Shown here: piece by piece, positions 18,907 to 25,862 of the stretch
Layout of the letters: every line of letters starts with the position of its first letter
How positions within the stretch are numbered: position 1 is the stretch's first letter
Source: Oleiagrimonas citrea
GTDB taxonomy: Bacteria > Pseudomonadota > Gammaproteobacteria > Xanthomonadales > Rhodanobacteraceae
DNA: 64,000 nucleotides
Assembly: GCF_012395255.1 (NCBI RefSeq)
Contig: NZ_JAAZQD010000001.1
Coordinates: 744,001-808,000 of the forward strand
Direction: 5' to 3'
The notes under the pieces: generated by a model
What the model was told of the DNA's origin: nothing
Database searches by the model: none
What the model saw: the letters and a program-made list of their open reading frames with translations, nothing else
Position numbers and translations under genes: made by a program

Positions 18907-19788
18907 TCAGCCCGCGCGCCGGGCGGCGTCGATGACCGTCAGCAGACGCCGGTTCACCGCATGCTGCTGTGCCTGCCAGGCGGCCAGGTCCGCGTCCGAA
19001 ACCGGCGGCTGCCGATCCAGTGCGGACAGGACGCGCTTCCACCACTGCGCGTAGCGCGCCATCGACACCTCGCCGGTGACGTCGCTACCGACAAGACGAC
19101 CGTCCAGCGCGCGGATCGCCGCATGCAGATCGTGTTCGCGCAGACAGCCCTGGTCCCAGTTGGTGCGTGCGTCCTCGGGACTCAGCACGTCCTTGTCGAT
19201 GGACAGATAGACCGGCGTCTCGCTGCGCGCCATCTCCGTACGGAAAGTCTGCAGCAGCGACGGCACGTCCGCGAAGTTGCGGAACGCGGCGCCCAGCCCC
19301 ACCGCACGCGCCCAACCGGTGCGCGCGCCGATGGACCAGTAGGTCAGGCGCCCCCGCCGCAGCGGACCGAGATGATTTTCCCAGGCATGGACCGGGCCGA
19401 TGTCCGACGAAGTGATACCGACCACGTGCACGTGCAGCACGTTGGGCAGCTGCGTGACATCGCGCACCCACGAACCGCAATGCACGCCGAAGGCGAACCG
19501 CATGTTGTCGGGATGGTTGTCGAAGACCACCACCTCCAGCGGCCCATGCTGCAACGCGGCGCGCTCGATCAGCGGCAGGCTCAGGTGATGGAAGTCGCCG
19601 CTGCCGGTGAAGAACGTACCGCCCTCGCGCGGCAGCAGCTCGCCCAGCCGCTGCGCGAAGCCGCGCAGCTGACGCCGGCTGCAAGCGAAACGCAGCGGCG
19701 CGTTCCAATGCGCGAGCGGCACCACCACCGCCTGCGGCAGGGTGTCCACGGAGCCATCCAGATCAAGCACCACCGGGCGCATGCGCAT
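18907..19788 (-). CDS. Arginase/agmatinase-fold protein (ureohydrolase-like)
   Basis: A 293-residue protein with an arginase-type dimanganese site in reduced form: GSGDFHHLS (H67/H68), FDNHPDNM (D90, H92, D94) and SIDKDVLSP (D198, D200). These match the GGDHS, DAHxD and SxDxD blocks of ureohydrolases. It might hydrolyse a guanidino group or an amide; the substrate loops differ enough that arginine itself is not assured. It overlaps the end of the upstream FemAB/GNAT-like gene by 26 bp (20 bp if ATG 19782 is used), so the two are coupled. Confidence 0.78.
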   Translation of the reverse strand: MRMRPVVLDLDGSVDTLPQAVVVPLAHWNAPLRFACSRRQLRGFAQRLGELLPREGGTFFTGSGDFHHLSLPLIERAALQHGPLEVVVFDNHPDNMRFAFGVHCGSWVRDVTQLPNVLHVHVVGITSSDIGPVHAWENHLGPLRRGRLTYWSIGARTGWARAVGLGAAFRNFADVPSLLQTFRTEMARSETPVYLSIDKDVLSPEDARTNWDQGCLREHDLHAAIRALDGRLVGSDVTGEVSMARYAQWWKRVLSALDRQPPVSDADLAAWQAQQHAVNRRLLTVIDAARRAG

Positions 19789-20842
19789 GCTTTTCCTCGT
19801 ACCAGTGACGGTCGCTTTCGAAATGCCGCGAGAGCCGCTTCAGCGCCCCGCGCAGCAAAAGATTTCGCGGACGCACCGCGTGCCGCGTGAAGGTCATGCG
19901 GGCGCCGAGATGGGCCTTCACCTCCGGATCGGTCCAGCCGGCGATGTAACGACGCAGGCCCTGCGTCCGCGCGTATTCGAGATTGTGCATCCAGCTCACC
20001 GCGTACAGATTGCATTCGCGCGCCTGCGGATAGGCGAAGCCCACGTACTTGTCGACCAGCGCATCGCCGTGGCGGTAGCACAGGTTCCAGCCGATCATCT
20101 CGCCCTCGCGCCGGTAGACGAAGACCACGCCACCGCTGTCGCCGTCCTGGAGCACGTCACGGAAGAACGCCTCGGTCAGGCGGTCGAAATGGATCTCGCT
20201 CTGCGCATAGACGGCGGCGTACAACCGCATGAACGCAGCGCGCACCTGCGGATCGCCGAAGCGCGGATCGCCCGTCGCCACGGTCTCCACCTGCAGTTGC
20301 TCACGAGCGCGCAGTTTGCGGCGAATATCCTTGCGCGCACCTTTCGACAGGCGCGCCAGATACGCGTCGACGTTTTCGAAATCGATCGGCACCCAGGCCA
20401 GCGCCTGCCCTTCCAGCAGCACGAAGCCGCGGTCGGCACAGGCTTCGGCGAAGGCGTCGCACCAGGCGTTGCCGTGCGCATCGAGCAGCGGCGAATCCTG
20501 CGGAATGTCCTTGACGATGAGGAACGGACATTCGCGCCCGTGCGTGTCGACGAGTTCCCCTGCCAGCGCGGCCGGATCGGCAGACGCCGGCAACCAGGCG
20601 TACTCGCTGACCGTGGTGCCGACGAAACGCGTGCGCGGCTGCAGCCAGCGCGACCAGCGGCGATAGCCGGGCAGACCGCTCACTCGCGCGCGCAGCGCCG
20701 GGTCGGCGGTGGTCAGGAGGTCGAACGGCGCGACGAAGCCCGGCATGCCGCCGACGACCGTGTCGGCGGCGAAGTCTTCCGGCGGATGCCGCAGGAAATG
20801 CCGCACCAGGGCCTCGGGTTCCAATTGCGATACGAAAGGCAT
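19763..20842 (-). CDS. FemAB/GNAT-like acyl- or aminoacyltransferase
   Basis: A 359-residue protein with the double-GNAT look of FemAB/COG3146-like peptidyltransferases. A basic stretch LSKGARKDIRRKLRAREQL precedes the second GNAT half, which contains VFVYRREGEMIGWNLCYR and a VDKYVGFAYPQARE segment, ending NLYAVSWMHNLEYA. Such enzymes pass amino acids or acyl groups from tRNA, CoA or ACP to amines. ATG 20842 is preferred over TTG 20848. It is divergent from the ACP gene 109 bp away, which makes an ACP-borne donor a reasonable but unproven idea. Confidence 0.75.
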   Translation of the reverse strand: MPFVSQLEPEALVRHFLRHPPEDFAADTVVGGMPGFVAPFDLLTTADPALRARVSGLPGYRRWSRWLQPRTRFVGTTVSEYAWLPASADPAALAGELVDTHGRECPFLIVKDIPQDSPLLDAHGNAWCDAFAEACADRGFVLLEGQALAWVPIDFENVDAYLARLSKGARKDIRRKLRAREQLQVETVATGDPRFGDPQVRAAFMRLYAAVYAQSEIHFDRLTEAFFRDVLQDGDSGGVVFVYRREGEMIGWNLCYRHGDALVDKYVGFAYPQARECNLYAVSWMHNLEYARTQGLRRYIAGWTDPEVKAHLGARMTFTRHAVRPRNLLLRGALKRLSRHFESDRHWYEEKHAHAPGGA

Positions 20843-20951
20843 GTGCAAGATTGCCTGACTAGATTGCGGGATACACGACGGCTACGCCGCCGTCCTTGCG
20901 CCACTGCGGCGCGGATGCGGCGGCACGGCGGTCCCCGCTGGGAGTCCCCAC

Positions 20952-21230
20952 ATGAACGCATCCGTACAAGAGCAAGTTTTCAAGATCATCGCCGAACACG
21001 GCAAGGTCGACGTCGACCAGGTCACCCCCGAGTCGACACTGAAGGATCTGAACATCGCGTCCCTCGAAGCGATCGAGATCATCTTCGACATCGAGGAGCA
21101 CTTCGACATCAACATGCCCGACCGCGACCCGGACTTCGACGCCGACTCGGCCAAGGGCCTGGTCGACGCGGTCGAGGAAGCGCTCGCCGCGAAACAGGAC
21201 GGAGCCGCCGACGCCGGCGCCAAGGCCTGA
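20952..21230 (+). CDS. Acyl carrier protein (discrete)
   Basis: A 92-residue acidic protein with the four-helix ACP pattern. The phosphopantetheine serine is S37 in NIASLEAIEII, where the usual Asp before Ser is Ala, so the motif is ASL rather than DSL. The helix 2 sequence IIFDIEEHFDI is typical. A tail of about 16 residues (Ala/Gly/Lys-rich) is extra. It is not the housekeeping acpP, which has the near-invariant DSLDTVELVM motif. It precedes the ketosynthase gene by 41 bp and should be its dedicated carrier. Confidence 0.9.
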   Translation: MNASVQEQVFKIIAEHGKVDVDQVTPESTLKDLNIASLEAIEIIFDIEEHFDINMPDRDPDFDADSAKGLVDAVEEALAAKQDGAADAGAKA

Positions 21231-21271
21231 CCCGGACGACCGTCCGCCCCCTCCGAAAACAGGAAACGCAC

Positions 21272-22492
21272 ATGCGACGCATCGTCATCACCGGCATGGG
21301 CGCGATCAGCGCTTGTGGCATGGGCGCCGAGCCGCTCTGGCAGGCCATGCGCGACGGCCGCAGCGCGATCGCGCCGCTGGTCTCGCCCGATCCCGCCGCG
21401 CAACTGCGCATGAAGGTCGCCGCGCAACTGCGGGATTTCGACCCGACCGCGCATTTCGACAGCGCGCGCCTCGGCCTGCTCGACCGCACCGGCCAGATGT
21501 GTCTGGTCGCCGCGCGCGAGGCAGTCGCCCAGGCCGGCATCGACTTCGGCCGCGACGGTCTGGCGGCGCGCACGGCCACGGTGATCGGCACCGGCGTCGG
21601 CGGCGAGATCGCTCGCGACGAGCAGGGCCGGAAGGTCCACGGCGAGGGTTCCTCGCGCGTGCACCCACTGTCCATCGTGCGCATGATGCCGAACGCGCCG
21701 GCCAGCCATCTCAGCATCGAGTTCGGCGTCACCGGACCGGCCTTCGGCGTGGTCAGTGCCTGCGCATCCTCGAACCACGCCGTGATCCAGGCCGCCGCCA
21801 TGCTGCGCAGCGGCCTCGTCGACGCTGCGTTGGTCGGCGGCACCGAATCGTGCTTCAGCCTGCCCGGCCTGCGCGCCTGGGAAGCCATGCGCGTAGTCGC
21901 CGACGACACCTGCCGGCCGTTCTGCAAGCAGCGCCGCGGCATGGTGCTGGCCGAAGGCGCGGGCGTGTTCGTGCTGGAGACGCTGGAGCATGCCCGCGCG
22001 CGCGGCGCGACGATCCTGGCCGAGTTGGCCGGCTTCGGCATGAGCGCGGACGCCGGTGACATTGTCGCGCCCTCGGCGGACGGCGCAGCGCAGGCCATCC
22101 GCGCCGCACTCGACGACGCCGGTCTGGCGCCGGAGCAAGTCGGCTACATCAACGCCCACGGCACCGCGACGCCGGCCAACGATCCGACCGAGACGCGCGC
22201 CATCCGCCAGGTCTTCGGCGCGCATGCCGAACGGCTGGCCGTATCCTCGACCAAGGGCGTGCACGGCCACGCACTGGGCGCCGCCGGCGCGCTGGAACTC
22301 ATCGCGGCCATCGGCGCGCTGCGCGAAGACATCCTGCCACCCACGGCGAACTTCCTCGACGCCGATCCTGCCTGCGACCTGGACTACGTGCCCAACACGG
22401 CGCGCGCGCAGCGCGTCGACGCGGTGCTGTCCAACTCGTTCGCCTTCGGCGGTCTCAACGCCGTACTGGCGCTGCGCCGCTGCGAGGACTGA
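21272..22492 (+). CDS. Beta-ketoacyl-ACP synthase, FabF-like
   Basis: A 406-residue condensing enzyme with an intact FabF-type triad: C164 in VSACASSNHA, H296 in NAHGTATPANDPTE and H333 in VHGHALGAAG, plus K328 in STKG. The C-terminal NSFAFGGLNAVL loop is also FabF-like. It should extend acyl chains held on the adjacent ACP by decarboxylative condensation. The presence of only one ketosynthase and one ACP, with no ketoreductase or dehydratase in the cluster, suggests a single condensation step or reliance on fatty-acid synthase enzymes. Confidence 0.92.
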   Translation: MRRIVITGMGAISACGMGAEPLWQAMRDGRSAIAPLVSPDPAAQLRMKVAAQLRDFDPTAHFDSARLGLLDRTGQMCLVAAREAVAQAGIDFGRDGLAARTATVIGTGVGGEIARDEQGRKVHGEGSSRVHPLSIVRMMPNAPASHLSIEFGVTGPAFGVVSACASSNHAVIQAAAMLRSGLVDAALVGGTESCFSLPGLRAWEAMRVVADDTCRPFCKQRRGMVLAEGAGVFVLETLEHARARGATILAELAGFGMSADAGDIVAPSADGAAQAIRAALDDAGLAPEQVGYINAHGTATPANDPTETRAIRQVFGAHAERLAVSSTKGVHGHALGAAGALELIAAIGALREDILPPTANFLDADPACDLDYVPNTARAQRVDAVLSNSFAFGGLNAVLALRRCED

Positions 22493-22522
22493 GCGCCGAC
22501 CTGCACCACTGCACAAAGCAAG

Positions 22523-22544
22523 GCCCCGGCGCGAACGCCGGGGC
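22523..22544. terminator. Hairpin terminator between convergent genes
   Basis: Perfect 9-bp arms GCCCCGGCG (22523-22531) and CGCCGGGGC (22536-22544) with a CGAA loop lie between the ketosynthase and the convergent aminotransferase. On the minus strand the stem is followed by CTTGCTTTG, so it fits best as a terminator for the minus-strand aminotransferase unit. Confidence 0.65.
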
Positions 22545-22588
22545 AGACTTGCAGCGGACTCCCCCATCATGCCTTGCACCGGGCGCGC

Positions 22589-24001
22589 TCAGGCAGCGCG
22601 CTTGGCCTTGGTCAGCAGCTGGTCCAGCAGCGCGATGCCGAGGTCGATCTCCTCGGTGGTGATGTGCAACGACGGCGCCAGCGTGATGACATTCTTGTAG
22701 TAGCCGCCGATATCCAGCACCAGACCGATCTTCTTGCCGTTGTGCTCCAGCTCGCCGGCCAGACCGATGTCGACCATGCGATCGACCAGCGCCTTGTTCG
22801 GCGTGAAGCCGTCCTCGGTGCAGATCTCGCAACGCAGCGCCAGGCCCAGGCCGTCGACGTCGCCGATCTCCTTGTGCCGCTTCTGCAGGTCCTGCAGACC
22901 CTCCAGGAAATGCGCGCCCTTGGCCATGACCATGGCTTCGTAGTCGGTCTCGTGCATCATGCGCAGCGCCTCCAGCCCGACCGCGGTGCCCAGCGGGTTG
23001 GCGTTGAAGGTCGAATGCGTGGAACCCGGCGGGAACACCTCGGGATTGATCAGCTCTTCGCGCGCCCACAGGCCCGACAGTGGATTGAGGCCATTGGTCA
23101 GCGCCTTGCCGAAGACGATCATGTCCGGCGTCACGCCGAAGTGCTCGATGGACCACAGCTTGCCGGTGCGGAAGAAGCCCATCTGGATCTCATCGGACAC
23201 CATCAGGATGCCGTACTGGTCCAGCACCTTCTTCAGGCCCTTGAAGTAGTTCATCGGCGGAACGATGTAGCCGCCGGTGCCCTGCAGCGGCTCGATGTAG
23301 AACGCCGCGTACTCGCACTCGCCGACCTTCGGGTCCCACACGCCGTGGTACTCGGTCTCGAACAAGCGCGCGAACTCGGCCACCAGATGCTCGCCGTACT
23401 CTTCCTTGTCCATGCCCTTGGGGCGGCGGAACGGATACGGATACGGCAGGAACATCGCGCGCTCGCCGAAGTGGCCGTAGCGGCGGCGGTAGCGGTAGCT
23501 GGAGGTGATCGCCGACGCGCCCAGGGTACGGCCGTGATAACCGCCCTCGAAGGCGAACATCAGGCTCTTGCCACCGGTGTAGTTGCGCACGATCTTCAGC
23601 GAATCCTCCACCGCCTGCGCGCCGCCGACGTTGAAGTGCACACGCCCCGGCAGACCGAACTTGCGCTCGGCGTCGACGGCGATGGTCCGGGCCAGCTCGA
23701 TCTTCTCGCGGTGCAGATACTGGCTGGCGACCTGCGGCAGGTGATCGATCTGGCGCTTCAGCGCATCGTTCAGACGCGGATTGGCGTAGCCGAAGTTCAC
23801 CGCCGAGTACCACATCTGCAAATCCAGGAACGGCGTCCCGGCGGTGTCGTACATGTAGCTGCCTTCGCAGCGGTCGAACAGCTTCGGCGGATCGGTGTAG
23901 TGGACGGTGTCGCCGAAGGAGCAGTATTTCGCCTCGTCGGCCAGCAGGGCCTCGTCGGTCTCGGTCGCGGTCTCGGGGACCCGCATTGCAACGGTATTCA
24001 T
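22589..24001 (-). CDS. Class III PLP aminotransferase of the biosynthetic block
   Basis: A 470-residue fold-type I enzyme. It carries FNVGGAQAVEDSLKIVR, FEGGYHGRTLGASA, MVSDEIQMGFFRTG (cofactor D270, E271), the Schiff-base lysine K299 in VFGKALTNG, and THSTFNANPLG. These place it in class III (ornithine/4-aminobutyrate/lysine-epsilon type), acting on terminal amines or aldehydes. The start at ATG 24001 overlaps the stop of the HAD phosphatase gene (ATGA), so the two enzymes are coupled. The native substrate is unknown. Confidence 0.9.
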   Translation of the reverse strand: MNTVAMRVPETATETDEALLADEAKYCSFGDTVHYTDPPKLFDRCEGSYMYDTAGTPFLDLQMWYSAVNFGYANPRLNDALKRQIDHLPQVASQYLHREKIELARTIAVDAERKFGLPGRVHFNVGGAQAVEDSLKIVRNYTGGKSLMFAFEGGYHGRTLGASAITSSYRYRRRYGHFGERAMFLPYPYPFRRPKGMDKEEYGEHLVAEFARLFETEYHGVWDPKVGECEYAAFYIEPLQGTGGYIVPPMNYFKGLKKVLDQYGILMVSDEIQMGFFRTGKLWSIEHFGVTPDMIVFGKALTNGLNPLSGLWAREELINPEVFPPGSTHSTFNANPLGTAVGLEALRMMHETDYEAMVMAKGAHFLEGLQDLQKRHKEIGDVDGLGLALRCEICTEDGFTPNKALVDRMVDIGLAGELEHNGKKIGLVLDIGGYYKNVITLAPSLHITTEEIDLGIALLDQLLTKAKRAA

Positions 24002-24687
24002 GCCAGATGGACTCGCAGGGGGAAGAGTTCGGGGAAGGTGTCGCCGAGCCGCTCCGGCAGCGTGTCGAGCAGTGCGCACGCGTCGGAGAAATCGACGATG
24101 GTCCGGTGCGGGATGCCCGCGCGCCGGCAATGGGAAATCAGTTTCTTCTTGGCGAACACGTAATCGGCGATGCCGGCGACGCAGAAGTCGGACTGGCCGT
24201 CGCCGATCATCAGCACCTTTTCGTGGCCGCGCGCGATCGCGCACTTGCACGTGCCGCTGGCGGCGGCGCAGGCGACGTCGGCATGCGGCGAGTTCAGTTG
24301 CCAGCCGCGCTCGCCGTCGTGCAGCAGGCGGTTGGCGCGAACCGGAAGGTCGCCCAGGCCGTGGCGCGCCAGGATGCGGCGGATCGCGTAGTCCAGGCCG
24401 TCGCTGACGACCTGCACCGCCATGCCGCGGCGCTGCGCTTCGGCCACGAAGCCGGGAAAGGCGGGATCGATGGGCAGGGCATCGAGCGCCGCGTCGACCT
24501 CGTCCAGCGAGGCGTCGATCAGCGCGATCTGCGCCGTCATGCACTCGCGCGAACCGATGGCACCGTCACGCCAGCGCGCTTCGATCGCCTCCCATTCGGG
24601 AAGCGCGAAACGACTCAGCAGTGCATCGGTGACATCGTCGAGGGCGATGGTGCCGTCGAAGTCACACAGAATGGTCCAGTCGTGCAA
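23998..24687 (-). CDS. HAD-IB family phosphatase (MtnX/SerB-like), TTG start
   Basis: A 229-residue HAD phosphatase: motif I LCDFDGT with nucleophile D9 and D11, motif II in QVVSDGLD, a Lys in HEKVLMIG, and motif IV MIGDGQSDFCVA. The cap layout matches MtnX and phosphoserine phosphatase-like enzymes. No ATG lies upstream before the HAD motif, and TTG 24687 is the only sensible start. A phosphate-removing enzyme directly upstream of an aminotransferase suggests a phosphorylated intermediate in the pathway, but the substrate is not identified. Confidence 0.85.
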   Translation of the reverse strand: MHDWTILCDFDGTIALDDVTDALLSRFALPEWEAIEARWRDGAIGSRECMTAQIALIDASLDEVDAALDALPIDPAFPGFVAEAQRRGMAVQVVSDGLDYAIRRILARHGLGDLPVRANRLLHDGERGWQLNSPHADVACAAASGTCKCAIARGHEKVLMIGDGQSDFCVAGIADYVFAKKKLISHCRRAGIPHRTIVDFSDACALLDTLPERLGDTFPELFPLRVHLA

Positions 24688-24942
24688 GGCAGCGGTTCCG
24701 CAGCAGTTCGATGGGCTTTCAGCCTAGAACCGCATTCTTTCGACGCCCTTTCCCGCTCCTGCCGCCGCACAGAGGTACTCAGCCCGTCTTCAGCCGAACC
24801 GTCGTGCAGCGTGAAACGGACGCGATTCCCTGTCTAGCAGCCGTCCGCATGCTCGAACCCTGCCTGCTCCACGCAGCATCGACCGTCACGGACGAAGCAT
24901 GTCCACGACGAAACCATGCGCGTGCCGCCCGCGCGACGAATC

Positions 24943-25263
24943 TCAGTCGAAACGGTCGTCCCGCGTCCAGATCACGCCGTCTTCCTGCTTGACCGGGAAG
25001 CAGGCGATCGGCTCGTAGGCCGGCGGACAGGTCGGCTTGCCCGAACGCACGTCGAAACGCGCACCGTGCCGCGGGCATTCGACCTCGAAACCGTGCACCT
25101 CGCCACCGGCGAGGTCGCCGCCATCATGCGTGCAGGTGTCCTCGACCGCGTAGTAATCGCCGTCGATGTTGTAGACCGCGATCGGCGTGTCGCCGTCCCA
25201 CACCACCTTGAACTCGCCCGGCAGCAGTTCGCCGCTGGGACCGACCTCGATCCACTCGCTCAT
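24943..25263 (-). CDS. Rieske [2Fe-2S] ferredoxin
   Basis: A 106-residue soluble Rieske protein. Cluster ligands are C44-x-H46 in DTCTHDGGDL and C63-x2-H66 in ECPRHGARFD, and the rest matches non-haem dioxygenase ferredoxins (NirD/BphF-like). It has no membrane anchor. Its ATG overlaps the GNAT stop (ATGA). It sits at the 3' end of a minus-strand run leading from the suf operon. As an Fe-S protein it may simply be a client of suf, or it may donate electrons to an oxygenase not in this window. Confidence 0.9.
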   Translation of the reverse strand: MSEWIEVGPSGELLPGEFKVVWDGDTPIAVYNIDGDYYAVEDTCTHDGGDLAGGEVHGFEVECPRHGARFDVRSGKPTCPPAYEPIACFPVKQEDGVIWTRDDRFD

Positions 25264-25811
25264 GCGGCGTGCTCCTCGGAAAGGGGCTTGGACAGCCATT
25301 CGAAGCGCAGATCATCGCGCTTGGGGATGCCGAAGCGTTCGTCGCCGTAGGGGAATGGCGCGTGCTCGCCGGTGCGCCGGTAGCCGCGACGCTCGTACCA
25401 GGCGATGAGGTCGTCGCGCACGTCGATGACGGTCATGCGCACCTCGCGGCAGTGCAGGTCGTCGCGCAGACGGCGTTCGGCCTCGGCCAGCACCGCGCGC
25501 CCCAGGCCGCCGCCCTGGCGTCCCGGCTGCACGGCAAACATGCCGAAGTAGCCGAAATCGCCCTTGCGCTCGATGTGGCAGCAGGCCAGCAGTATGCCGT
25601 CCTGCTCGGTCAGCAGTACCTGACTGCCGGCGCGTTCGATGTCAGCGGCGACGCCCTCGGGATCGATGCGCTGGCCGTCCAGCAAGTCGGCCTCGGTGGT
25701 CCAGCCGACGCGACTGGCGTCGCCGCGATAGGCCGATTCCACCAGCGCCACGATGGCGGGGATGTCCGCGCGCTGCGCGGCGCGGAAACTGAGGGAAAGC
25801 TCGTTCGTCAT
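25260..25811 (-). CDS. GNAT N-acetyltransferase
   Basis: A 183-residue acetyltransferase. The acetyl-CoA loop reads VQPGRQGGGLGRAVLAEA, preceded by GYFGMFAV. The C-terminal YERRGYRRTGEHAPFPYG is the usual end of this group. In-frame ATGs at 25811 and 25820 are both possible; neither has a strong Shine-Dalgarno, and 25811 is used because the GNAT fold begins just after. It is coupled to the Rieske gene by a 4-bp overlap. The substrate is unknown. Confidence 0.82.
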   Translation of the reverse strand: MTNELSLSFRAAQRADIPAIVALVESAYRGDASRVGWTTEADLLDGQRIDPEGVAADIERAGSQVLLTEQDGILLACCHIERKGDFGYFGMFAVQPGRQGGGLGRAVLAEAERRLRDDLHCREVRMTVIDVRDDLIAWYERRGYRRTGEHAPFPYGDERFGIPKRDDLRFEWLSKPLSEEHAA

Positions 25812-25862
25812 AGCCGCCATGATAGCGTCCGCGCGGCCGGATCGGCCACGCGGACGCTGCGG

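Noticed and set aside
16089-24687. Possibility that the ACP and FemAB-like genes belong to an exosortase (XrtA/PEP-CTERM) polysaccharide cluster.
   Set aside because: No exosortase, PEP-CTERM protein, acyl-CoA ligase or polysaccharide polymerase is seen nearby, and the aminotransferases and arginase-fold protein do not fit.
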